Part shown: in pieces, positions 1 to 12,800 of the stretch | Numbering within the stretch: position 1 is the stretch's first letter | How the letters are laid out: each line of letters begins with the position of its first letter | Assembly: GCF_910592395.1 (NCBI RefSeq) | Contig: NC_088317.1 | Location: forward strand, 15,872,001 to 15,936,000 | Direction of reading: 5' to 3' | Origin: Lineus longissimus | Lineage: Eukaryota; Nemertea; Pilidiophora; Heteronemertea; Lineidae | Length of the DNA stretch: 64,000 nt | Program-made: the position numbers and the translations under genes | The notes under the pieces: generated by a model | The model's database searches: none | What the model was told of the DNA's origin: nothing | What the model saw: only the letters and a program-made list of their open reading frames with translations

Positions 1-1640
1 TAGTTACCAGCCAGCTTCACTCGTCCTAGACACTGTCACAACCAAGCTGATGGCAGTAGCTGCTACAATTTACAATGTCCGAGATCTGAATAGTAGTTAC
101 CAAACAGCTTCACACGTCCTAGACACTGTCACAACCAATCTGATGACAGTAGCTGCTACAATGTCCGAGATCTGAATAGTAGTTACCAGCCAGCTTCACA
201 CGTCCTAGACACTGTCACAACCAAGCTGATGACAGTAGCTGCATGCTACAATGTCCGAGATCTGAATAGTAGTTACCAGTCGGCTTCACTCTCCTAGACA
301 CTGTCACAACCAATCTGATGACAGTAGCTGTTACAATGTCCGAGATCTGAATAGTAGTTACCAGCCAGCTTCACACGTCCTAGACACTGTCACAACCAAG
401 CTGATGACAGTAGCTGCTACAATGTCCGAGATCTGAATAGTAGTTACCAGCCGGCTTCACACGTCCTAGACACTGTCACAACCAAGCTGATGACAGTAGC
501 TGCTACAATGTCCAAGATCTGAATAGTAGTTACCAGCTGGCTTCACTCGTCCTAGACACTGTCACAACCAAGCTGATGACAGTAGCTGCTACAATGTCCG
601 AGATCTGAATAGTAGTTACCAGCCAGCTTCACACGTCCTAGACACTATCACAACCAATCTGATGACAGTAGCTGCTGCAATGTCCGAGATCTGAATAGTA
701 GTTACCAGCCGGCTTCACTCGTCCTGGACACTGTCACAACCAATCTGATGACAGTATAGCTGCTACAATGTCCGAGATCTGAATAGTAGTTACCAGCCGG
801 CTTCACTCATCCTAGACACTGTCACAACCAATCTGATGACAGTAGCTGCTACAATGTCCGAGATCTGAATAGTAGTTACCAGCCGGCTTCACTCGTCCTA
901 GACACTGTCACAACCAATCTGATGACAGTATAGCTGCTACAATGTCCGAGATCTGAATAGTAGTTACCAGCCGGCTTCACTCGTCCTAGACACTGTCACA
1001 ACCAAGCTGATGACAGTAGCTGTTACAATGTCCGAGATCTGAATAGTAGTTACCAGCCGGCTTCACTCGTCCTAGACACTGTCACAACCAAGCTGATGAC
1101 AGTAGCTGCTACAATGTCCGAGATCTGAATAGTAGTTACCAGCCAGCTTCATGCACTCGTCCTAGACACTGTCACAACCAATCTGATGACAGTAGCTGCT
1201 ACAATGTCCGAGATCTGAATAGTAGTTACCAGCCAGCTTCACTCGTCCTAGACACTGTCACAACCAATCTGATGACAGTAGCTGCTACAATGTCCGAGAT
1301 CTGAATAGTAGTTACCAGCCAGCTTCACTCGTCCTAGACACTGGCACAACCAATCTGATGACAGTAGCTGATTCAATGTCCGAGATCTGAATAGTAGTTA
1401 CCAGCTGGCTTCACTCGTCCTAGACACTGTCACAACCAATCTGATGACAGTAGCTGCTTCAATGTCCGAGATCTGAATAGTAGTTACCAGCTGGCTTCAC
1501 TCATCCTAGGCACTGTCACAACCAATCTGATGACAGTAGCTGCTTCAATGTCCGAGATCTGAATAGTAGTTACCAGCTGGTTTCACTCATCCTAGGCACT
1601 GTCACAACCAAGCCGATGACAGTAGCTGTTACAATGGCGA
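1..1640. repeat. 86-bp satellite array, about 19 copies
   Basis: Head-to-tail copies of a unit that begins TAGTTACCAGCC and contains CCTAGACACTGTCACAACC and ATGTCCGAGATCTGAATAG. Successive unit starts at 961, 1047 and 1133 give a period of 86 bp. Copies differ by a few substitutions and by 2-8 bp indels, for example at 67-75 and 1150-1155. The array is already running at base 1, so its full length is unknown. Divergence rises in the last units near 1500-1640. No reading frame is conserved across units, so this looks like non-coding satellite DNA. Confidence 0.97.
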
Positions 1641-2941
1641 ATCCAAGATATTTTTCGTTAGGCCCTTGTACCTGCGGTATAGAAGAGACGGCCAAGTACG
1701 TTGTACCTGTCTTCACAAGCATGGTGAGATGATGGCTCAGCCTAAGGCAGTAGGCCCTGGTGTGCATGTCATCTAGAGCACAGTGAGATGTTAGGTCAGT
1801 ACCAGACAGTAGACCCAGATGACTGCTGTGAGAGAGACAAGGCTGTGAATGTGAGATGCTAGCTTTGAGGGATGGATGTCTTTGAACCGACAAGTTGATC
1901 CCCATATTTCAGTAGCACAACTAGAACTGTCCTTTATTGGAGACGGACATCTGAACCAACAACTAGTTGCCTGTTTCAATGTCCTCAATTGATAGACAGA
2001 GGTCTTTGGACCGAAAAAGTAGGTGCATTTGTAAAACGAGGACTGTCCTTAATTGATAGACAAGGGGTCTTTGGGCCGAAAAAGTAGGTCCCTATTCTTA
2101 TAACCACAACATCACAGTCCTCTATTGAGGGTTGGAGGTCTTGGAGCTACGAGTAGGCCCTAATTTTTCCGAAGCACAACCAGATTCATGCATGACTTGC
2201 TCTCTCCGAGCTGTATTTGGCATGCGTCCATCTCACGAAGACAGAGGGGCTGACATCATACCATAAAAAATAACCAAATGACAAAACCGTGTAAAAGTAA
2301 TGGCAACTTTATTCATACTCTTCTATTTACAAAATATCACATTTGGACAGCAGGTAAAAATACCTTGGTTTTGGAATGGACGGTTTGTAGCAATTAGAAA
2401 TAAGGAAGTATAATATTATACTTATTGGCATTTGTGAGAGCCATCAGTAATTGGCTCTTGTCATTGTTAATGCCAAGAATGAAAGCAAAGTAGTATAAAA
2501 TGAACCATAACTTGAGTCATAACTTAAACCTCTAAAACATGTACTGCAAACCATCAAATTTCCACCACTTTCCATTTTTGCAACTCACAAAAAATAAAAT
2601 TTTCACGATTTTTAATTTGGCCGAGTTCAAACATTCTTTCGGTTCTCTAATCAAAATTTGTTTATTTGCAATTAATTTTGGCAAATGACAATTATCCCTC
2701 AAATCTGAGAAAATAAAACAGACGTGGAATTTTGGCGTTACCAATTTACAGTACATTTTTTTGCAATTTACAGACATTTATATATGTTCATGAACATACA
2801 TTAAGTTCAATTTGACCTCTCACCTCTCTTATCAGGACACCTCTCTTTTAAGGACAGCACTTGTGAGTCCCGAGGGTGTCCTTAATAGAGAGGTTCTACT
2901 GTACATCCTTCATGTCCTTGTTCGAAGTTTGAGTTCACCAA
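1641..2941. other. 3' flank of the ERICH6-like gene, no gene seen
   Basis: AT-rich sequence between the satellite and the last coding exon of the minus-strand ERICH6-like gene, probably including its 3' UTR. A minus-strand AATAAA (plus TTTATT near 2309) is a possible poly(A) signal. Related phrases recur around 1915-2130 (TCCT..ATTG..AGAC..GGTCTTT), suggesting diverged tandem copies of about 80 bp. A half pogo-like MITE lies at 2808-2903. Confidence 0.5.
2808..2903. mobile_element. Half copy of pogo/Tigger-like MITE
   Basis: Matches one half of the dispersed MITE seen complete at 29957-30136: CCTCTCTTTTAAGGACAGC, then CCCGAGGGTGTCCTTAATAG, ending GGTTCTACTGTA. Only the half next to this terminal repeat is present; the other end is missing or too diverged. 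Confidence 0.8.
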
Positions 2942-5900
2942 TCAATTGACTGAAACAACCGTAGTTATGTTACTCTCTTTCCGTGGCGTTTTGCCCGCTG
3001 CTTGAGTTCGTAATTTCTCATTTCGTTCGACCATGCTTGTCACGTGAAGAGGCAGTTTCATCTTATCTAATTTTGGTGACTTGGGGAATTTCAGCAGGTT
3101 GGAGACACGGTTTAGTAACGTCCTGAAAAAGAAGGAATGTTTTCGATAAGTTTCAAATGAAAATGAAATCCGTCACGACAGCTGGGCAGGATGATTCAAA
3201 GAATGAATGCTTCAAAAGCTGTCGCTCCCCATTGGCTCTGCTCCCCCCTCCCCCCGGTACGTACCGGTACTGGTGCCTACTATATGGACAGCCCCTAAGA
3301 CAACATTATGCCCAGACAAAGTCTCCTAGGAATATGCCTTTGGGCAAAACATTGGGCGATATGAATAAAGACTAGCAAATGCTTTTATCTAAATCTCAAT
3401 GTACATTTACACTAGGCCTTCCTGTACAAAACCGGAGTAAAAGCATTTGCTAGTCTTTATTCATATCACCCAATGGCTCATGGCAGGAGCCTACCTAAAC
3501 ACAAAAACACACTTTGGCAGCATTTTTTTGGCCAAATGAAAGATATTTTCTCAGAGCAATTTAAACTTGTTGACAACTCAACAAGTACCTTTTGAAAATT
3601 GGCAAATGAGAGAATGATCAAACAGAAACAACAAACTCCTGAAACTATCTTTCCTTTATAGTACAAATGCCGAAGAGGAAGAAGGAAGTTAGAAATACTT
3701 ACTCCACTTTGGCTTTAACTTCATTTATATACAGCAAGTCTTCATCTACTTCTTTTGGCGGTATCAAACCTGGGTTGACGAGCTGAAACGCAACACAATC
3801 AAGTCAGCAATATCCTTTCGTTTCATTTAAAAAACAAAAACACTGACAGTACCTAAAGTCTACTCATGATAAGAAAGCGACAAGCACAATTAGCTTTGCA
3901 AGATCGGCATCATGTACGAATAAGGTACTTTTGTGTTTGAAATTACATACATAATTAATTTCATCTGAAGCTCAGTTACTACAAAAACCTCACCTTTAAT
4001 TTGGCTCCGACACTAAATCGACAACTCCGATTCTTATCCCTAAACGTCAACGCAATGTTGGCCTGGCTCATGACACGCACGCTTAGTCGATTATTCAAGG
4101 AGAAGCAGATTGGTTGGAATGGTGGTGCGTGAACGTGCGTGGACTGATCTTTCCAACTCCATCGCCGCTTGCGACCGCCCTGAAAATCATGCTCCACACC
4201 TCCGAGCTGATCGAGGTAGAGCCTGAAATTCAATCGAAAAATTACGGCGACAGGCTCGCAGAAGCACCGCAATTCATGTCTGCTACTCATGACACTTAAT
4301 TGCATTTAAAGACTGATGTATCTATTACTATAGAGCTCAAGTTATCGTCTCAAAAAGCAGTCAAATCAGATTTCATTGTAGAGTTTGAGGTGTTTCAGAA
4401 TATAAATCGACAACTCTCTGTGTCGTTGGTTGTCTGACCAAACTCTGCTCGTATAATGTGTAGCTGCCATTTTCCCCAAAATCCCGGCTGCTGCCTTAGC
4501 CAACATTTTAGTTCCACCCTCACAGTATTCAAAGACACGACCAAGACCTTCAGTTCGGTCTCAATTCCTTAATAATTTTCGCCATTGATTTCAAAAACAA
4601 AGAACTCACCTCAAGTCTCCGTTAGGGAAATAACAGCCGGCAAAACCGTTTGGTTCAAATACGCCCAACATCGGTACACCAGTCTCCTTCTTGTCATCAT
4701 GGATGACGTAGCACAGCTGTCCTCGCGAGACGTGAGAAATGGTGATGGCGACGCTGCCGGACGGGTAGAAGACATTACCGGAACCATCAGGGAAGACGGT
4801 CAGGAACTTTGTACCATCGGGGTAGTACCACTGTCGAAGCATTCTTCTTTTGGCCTGGAAAATATGTTTCGTTCATAGTTCCGATCAATTGGATGATTCT
4901 GAAGATTCAAACCGCCGATCCTTGTCGCATGTTACACCAATGTTAACAGCTCATTTGTGCGGTTACTCAACTCTGACAGTGACAGGAGCACCTCTTCTTA
5001 CCCTGGTGGTAAGTTTGAGTACTCACTTCAAGTTCTACAACATCAGTCCAGAGGAATCGCTTTTGGACACTAGTCAAACTGCCAGTGTCAAACTGTCAAC
5101 AATTCGCAATACATTTGATCCAGTGAACAGATTCAACCCTCAAGTGTAACAATTTTTGATGATGGTAAAGGTCGCAAGGGTATTCCACCTATACTTTGTC
5201 ACAGACAACCATTATAACACGGTATACTTACCCTAGCAAGAGCCTTCAAGGCAAGTTTCCGCGGTGACTCCACCTCTGTGGACTCACCCTGCGAAACCTC
5301 CGCATCATCTGGCCGCTGCAACGAGAAGCTCTTCACACCACCCTTCCGCCCCTTCTTCTGCACTCCGTCGCCCCCTTGTAAACTATCCTTGTTACCAGTT
5401 TGTTTACCCTGTTTGCTCTTTCTTCCTCTCGACTCATCGCCGCCTTGTCGTTCGTCCACGCCGGGCAGCGTTGAATCACGTCCACGTTTCGTTGTCCTAC
5501 CCTCGACGTTTGAAGACTTTGCGTGCTGTTTCTTCCCACCTAAGTCGGTGCGATTTGAATCTTCCCGCCTTGACGTATCGCCGTCGACGTGTGATTGGCC
5601 CATCAAGTCAATGAATTGGTACTCGTCGTCATCGCCGAATTCAGAAAGAGGCTCAGCGATGAAGACGTTTGGTTCGTTATCGTCCTCCATGAGCGGCGAG
5701 GGGATGCGTACGGTCCAGCCTTCCTCCAGGCAACGTTGGGACGACAGCTGGTAGTTGATTGTCTTCATCTGTCGAGCAACTGAAAATGTGGAAAAATTCG
5801 ATGAGGCTACTTACAATTTTATTCCGAGAAGGTACTGAGAATGAATTTGGAATATCATTTGATTCAGTTGATTTAACCCTTTAGCTACAAGTACAACACC

Positions 5901-8900
5901 CGGGATGCACTGGATTCTTACAGTGCATACTACCATGTATTAACACCTTCAGCGCCGAACCACGTAGATCTGCGTAGCCCAAATCCCCTCCCCTTTGAGC
6001 TGGATATCGGAGTCTCATGGACTTCATGAAAGAACTACGCCATCGCCATCTTCAGGGCAAGGTAGGAACTGTCTTTTCAGTTTCTACCTTGCCCTGAAGA
6101 TGGCGATAGCGTAGTTCTTTCATGAAGTCATTTAAAGTCCTGAACTACGCCATCGCCATCTTCAGGGCAAGGTATGGTCTTTTCAGTTCCTACCTTGCCC
6201 TGAAGATGGCGATGGCGTAGTTCTTTCATGAAGTCCGTGAGACTCCGATAACCAGCTCAGAGAGAGATTTGGGCCACGTAGATCTACGTGGTTCGGCGCT
6301 GAAGGTGTTAAAGGAAACTGCCCGGGAAAAAAAGGGGAGTTTTGCACGGCCCGGTCAAAACCTTAGGCGGGAATAAGGTTTCATTGATAAATATAAGGAG
6401 TTTCAAGGCCCCCAAATCACTTGTAAGGTTCAATAGATACTGGCCTTTCATTGGTTTACCGTTTGTGTATCATTTACATACTCTCATCTTGAAAAATATG
6501 ACAATATTTTCGATCACGTTATTGATTTTTGCAACATTTTCGGTAACGCGCCCCTTGCGGATCTGTAAGGTACCATTCGGATGCTTGAAAAATGCTCGTC
6601 TCGTCCATTCGCTCGCGGATAAACGTATCAGGTTGACTGCAGCAACTTTTAATTGTTGGAGACAGAGAAGGAAGGAATATGATTATCAGTTTGATGAAAA
6701 CTTTGCAAAGTTTCTTCTTGGGACTCGAAATCCATACTACTATTCTCTCCATTTTCCATTTTCTCCTCTCTCCAACTCACTACTATCGCTATTGACTGCG
6801 TAACATACACTAACATTCTTTCGCTATCATTGCTAACTTCATTTACAAGAACACTGGCCTCTTTGTAGCCGATTATGTAACCCATAGTGGAAACACCTGA
6901 CAGCGCCGCCCGGCATGATCCACGTGCTACTGGCATATTTATAACTCGTAGTAAATAAGGTTGTAAAAATATGCAAATGAGATGCCGTATATGGAAACCA
7001 TGACGTCACTAAGCAGTTCTTATTTCTGCTACGGGTGGCGCTGTTGCTTGCTTCTGGAGGCGCTATTCAACCTCTTTAATGTAATGTTCAAGAATATCAT
7101 CATCACATACTCTTTTCTGCCTTGGGTGGAGCTTTGAGGCTCAAAAAGGGATGAATTAAAGGGCTGTGTTGGATGATACTATAAAGAGGTGCGGTACTTT
7201 GTACCTGAGTGTCTATGCCAGCCAGCAGCCTGTAGAGGACTTCATACCTCAGGCGAAAATCCAACAGGGTTATGACCCCGATAATGATAATCTGATGCTG
7301 GGGATATTAGTTACTTAGATATCAAAATCTTTGGACTGAAATAAAGGCAGGAAGATTAAAACAAGGGATGTGACGGCATGCTGTGGGGATAGTTCAAGAG
7401 ATACTTCCGGGACATGCTACACAGAATTCTACTGAAACTATGCGTACTGTCGTGTCGGTGATTGCTTTATGTGAAGGGGAAACTTTCAGTGAGGAAATTG
7501 AGAAGCCTATTTCGAAAGCAGTGATGTTGCGGTGAATCTGATGCAATTTGATTAACTTTTTATCTGAAGGTAATTTCAGATTCTCATGCAATAATATATG
7601 AAAATGGAAGAAAGAGTCAAATTGGTGTAGGCACATGCAATAATAGGTGAAAAATTGCTGCATTCGAATTGGGAAATTTTAAACCTACAAACAAGTTTTT
7701 CCTCTGGCTCATATCAAATTACTTGTAGGTTTGATTGAAGCAGGAATTGGGATATAAAAGCACTTTATATGAAAACTGGCAGGGTGGGTGGGGGGGGGGG
7801 GGGGTCTTGGGTTAGCATTGGAGTACTACCACTATCAGTATCACGATCATTTATACTGGCTGTTGAGATAAAATTACAAATTTCAAATTGCATAGGCCTT
7901 TAAAACCTGTCGACTTCGAAAGGATCTAGATGAGACAACTCAAAGGGAATCCAATTCCTGTATTTATCAGTCAAAATATCAAATCCAGTTGTGTGTGAAT
8001 CTGCATTTTTTCATCTTAGATTCAAACTCAGACAGTGAGCCTTTTTTTGTCTACTAGTTCTCGTGAATAAATAAAGAACATATGATAATCATTTCAATCT
8101 TTTTTTTGAAGCAGATGAAATACTGTAAACTACTTTTAACAGTTGTTTTTTAAGACAATCTGTCATAGATACATGTAACTAAAAACACTTGCATGTATTC
8201 TTCATAGTTGAAAAATTAAGTCATTATCATAGAATACACAACTCCTGTAATGTATCGCCTAGAAATATCGATCTAATCTTTCAAAAATTCTACAAGTATT
8301 GACTATTTCAATTCCAACTGACTGATACACATTTATTACGTTATGGCATTTTAAGTATCAACTAGAAATATAAATATAAACCTTTTGAAAATGCTACAAA
8401 ATATTGACTATTTCAATTTCTACTGACTAGTGACTGAAATATTTTTGACTTTGACATTTTACTGGGGAGAGGTTTTGGCTGCAAGGCAAAAAGGCAGGAT
8501 TACGGATATAGATGACTTCCGTGACGTAGTGGCGGACAGCGTCAGAAAATGTAACAGAGCCATGTCGCTTGCGTCGTCTGGTGGAATTTCAACAAACCAC
8601 TAGACGTCACGAGGGACATAGCTCTGTTAAGTTTCCCCGACGCTGTTTGCCCTTCCATCATGCAAGTCATCTCTACAAGTAGCTACAGACAAATCCCAAC
8701 TAAGAATTTAACTGTGAACAACCATCGGTATGCATTTCCCCTTTTTCAGCACTCGTAGCGCCATATTTGAAAATGATGACACCGACACCTTGTCACTGTG
8801 ACATCTTTTTGTTACAATGATCTTACAATCATGACGTCATCACTCTGTCATCTATCTTCAAGTGTCACATTGCAATATTTTGGCCCAGTTTGGCCGATTG

Positions 8901-9784
8901 AAGCAGATGAGTGCACAAACTGATAAGATCTTTTCACGCCTGATTTAAGAGTACAGTTGTTGACTGTTTAGAGTTTGGTCTGAATTGCAGCCCATCTCAA
9001 ATTTATTGAGGGTGGGTGGGGGTGGGGGGGCAATTTGACCATAGAAAGGAAAAGCTCAAAATTATGGTTTGGTGGCACACTTATCCTAGGATGGTTCTTA
9101 ATGCCAGTCAATTTTTAGGTAGAATGGCCCATATAATCATAATGGCACATGGAAAGCGACACTGAACAAGGCATATTCGTGCTGAAAAGTGGATACGCTC
9201 ACATTGGGCCGATTTGGGATTTGTCTGCTGAAAGCGACACACACGAGAGAGGACGAGACACAATAGCTACTTACTGTCCGAGATTCTATTGGATGTGCCC
9301 GCTGCGTACAAAGACGAAACATTACAGTAAACAAACAAACAAGCCATAAACAGCACACAGAATTTTAATAAAACATCACGTCAAATTAAATGCAAATCAT
9401 CTCTCTAGGAGTTAATTTTGACAACTTGGAAAGTTCCTGAAGTGTTACAGTAAAACCTCTCTATTAAGGACACCCTCGGGACTGACAAGTACTGTCCTTG
9501 ATACTAGAGAAGTGTCCTGATTAGAAAGGTTACCGTAGACTGAATGGAAACAACCAATCAGCAACAGTCGAAAACCACACCAGCATTACAAAGAAAAACA
9601 CGCAATATTTTGATTAGTTTCTCCTTAGCAGGGCTTGTTCAGGGTGTTTCATTTGCAAATTTTCACAGACATTTTTCGAGAATATTTTCTCAAATTTATA
9701 TCTAATTTGCAAAAATAATTGATCGAGAAAACAACCAGAAACAAAAATTAAAAGGTTTACAATAGCAGATGATTTAAAAACACA

Positions 9785-9816
<32 letters not shown>

Positions 9817-12800
9817 ACAAACTTAGAGCACCAAAGCAAAACAAGAATTTACAGGACATTATTCGTACTCACAGGAGAAGAAATTTGTAGGTGCTGCTCC
9901 GGTGGACATGGCGGCGGCCGCTGCTTGTTGTCGCTGCATCTCTCGTTCCCTCATTCTGAAGAGGAAGCGATATTAAATCCATGTTTCATTCGTAAAAGAA
10001 AACTAACAAGATAGGCCGGCTGAGTGAAATGGTAATTAACTGGGAGTGCTACTGCGTTTCTCTGTCACGACTCAACTTAGAATGTTTCAAGAAATGTTCA
10101 GTTTAGGGCCGGGTTTTTGACATGTCCAACAGTTGATGATATTGATAAATGGGCTGCACAATGCCCAAAATGATAAGTGGCAATCGTCGCCAACTGTTAA
10201 TGATAACTGGTTGCACATTGTCCAACTGTTGATGATAAGTCGCTGCACATTGTCCAACTGTTGATGATAAGTCGCTGCACATTGTCCAACTGTTAATGAT
10301 AACTGGTTGCACATTGTCCAACTGTTAATGATAAACTGGCTGCACATTGTCCAACTGTTAATGATAACTGGTTGCACATTGTCCAACTGTTAATGATAAA
10401 CTGGCTTCACATTGTCCAACAGTTAATGATAACTGGCTGCACATTGTCCAACAGTTAATTATAAACTTGCTGCACATTGTCCAACTGTTATTGATAACTG
10501 TATGACCCAAACAAATAATAAGGACACCAAAGGAATTGCTAAAACCGATAGATCCCATTACCAAAAATACTTTAACATTACGTTTTTTTTGCCTTGTTAT
10601 ACTTATAACATGCATTGCCTTTCACCCATAGAAGGCATAGAAAGATTACTTTTTCCTAAAGAAAGGGGCAGTTGAAAACAGGATTACATGTACTATAATT
10701 GGAGCACAGCGAAGAATGATCTGGCCAGAGAATCAAAATGTCAAGAAGGAACTGCCGAGATCTGATTGTCAGTGTGTTAGAACTTAGACGAGAGTGACGT
10801 GATTGTATGCAAAGTGTGTTGCGACGTGAACTTAAGTGTCAATCATATATTGAACTTAGAACACTGTAATTGTGTGACATGTGACTATTTGAAGCATGCT
10901 GGTCTGCAGAGAAATCCAACCTAATCAATCAACGCTACTTATACAAGGTGCATGCAAGTTGGAAAATACAAGTTAACTTCAAGAGATTTATGTGGCTCAA
11001 GTCTGAAATTAGTGAAAATATCAGGGGTGTAGCCAGCTTTTTGGCCTGGGGGGGGGGGGGGGGGGGGTGCAAAGGGTCTCTTGGCAGGCAAGTTGGCACA
11101 ATTTTTCGGCCAAAATCATGGTCACAAACATGACTTTTGGTGAAGTGAGGGAGTATTTGCCTCCACTCTCTTTTCCCCCGCAAGCTGCCTGCCGACTTTG
11201 TTCCAACCTAATCTCTTGAGGATTACTTTTGTGAATGCAAACTAGGAGCTGTTGAGGAGTTAGAACTTTATTGAACATACATGCTGTAAACCGTAATTGA
11301 AAACCAAAATCTCAAAAGCACTGTCTACGTTTGTTGACAGAGCGAGTTGTAGAAGGGAAAACGTCACCGTTTCTTCTTTTTTGTCCCAATCTTTTCATTT
11401 TTGGTTATTCTACAGTTCTCTGTGCTCTGAAGTGGCACCACTCCACAAAAAAACGTCAATTCCAATACGAGTATATTTCAAGTTTGCATCAAAACCCTGA
11501 TCATGTTGATCGACGACATACCCATATTTTTATAGGTTCCATAAACTTGGTCGGCACTTTGAAATTTTGCTCATAGAATACTTTTGTGACAAGAATTTTC
11601 ATCCGTTTAATTTCACATTTTTGAACTTGGTATCAAGATTTTTAAGTCCTTCCTCCCAAAATGAAATACTTTGGGCATTTTCTTTTTACATATTTAAAAC
11701 TTGATATCAACATTCCAAAGGCCTTCTTCCCAAAATTAAGTACTTTGGACATTTTCTTTTTTCATGTTTTACCAAATACTGTTTATGTCATTTTGTTTTA
11801 AATGCAAAAATTAAACGGAAGGCAAATATCTTGGGGTTACAGTATTCGTGTGAAATGATTCTGGCAGGGTCTACCTTACCTCATGGCCGCTCGTATTCTG
11901 CCTGCTTCCCTTTAGTCACAACAACACATATCAACATGAGCTATTAGAATACATTAGCAATTAAAGCACGTCACTTATGCAAGTATCAATTCGTGTCTTG
12001 TACCCCCCCTCCTCAAGGGTACGACACCTTATCACCCTATAATGACATCTTAAGGCTCAAGCATCACCCTTTTTTCACCAATGCTACTTTTTCTTTCGTC
12101 AAGACATCACCATCAACAATATATCAGTTATCACCGTCATATAAAGTAACCGAACTAATTTTACTGGGTAAGGCTGTATGTTTGACAAGACATCGACACA
12201 TTAGCATCCTTATTCTTTCCAGCTTCGCCAAATTTTCACTAAAGGAAAAATAAATACTACTCAAGCATCGGCAAAGATAAGTGGTGATAGCTTAACTACC
12301 CTTGAGGAGGGGGGGGGGTACAAGAAACGAATTGATACTTGCATTAAGCAGGCTTGCGCGCAAAGGAGCAGATGGATGGAGGTATTTTCCATAGTCAGGG
12401 TTCCGTCAGAGAGTACGTTTACAATACACTCAAACAGAACCCTGACAATGGTTCTTTGAGTGTAAGTAAACATATCCTCTGAGACAACCTGGTAGTTGAC
12501 TGAGCCAATTTCGGTCACCAGAAAGCTGCTTCACAAAAAAAAAATTGTATCGTGTGGTAAATACCTCGATCCTTCAAAGTTTTGCAAGGATAGCTCAACA
12601 CATAACAACATTAAATCAGTTCACAACACTGTAAACAAACTAACTACAGTCTAAATGGGTCACACTTTAATTACATGTAATAGGAAAGAAATTTACATGG
12701 TCAATAAGGATTTATTATTGTCTGTGGTACAGGGAAGGGACCAATATCACCGAGTACTTCTAAACTTCACCAGCACTAGAAATGGCGTATTACACATGGG

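Noticed and set aside
5264..5754. Long plus-strand ORFs opposite ERICH6-like exon 8
   Set aside because: Antisense shadows of a Ser/Lys/Glu-rich coding exon.
6342..6803. 153-codon plus-strand ORF
   Set aside because: Lies in an intron of the ERICH6-like gene; no recognisable motifs, no splice context, composition like random AT-rich DNA.
10087..10615. Minus-strand ORFs with SWTMC repeats
   Set aside because: Translation of a 30-32 bp minisatellite with changing unit length.
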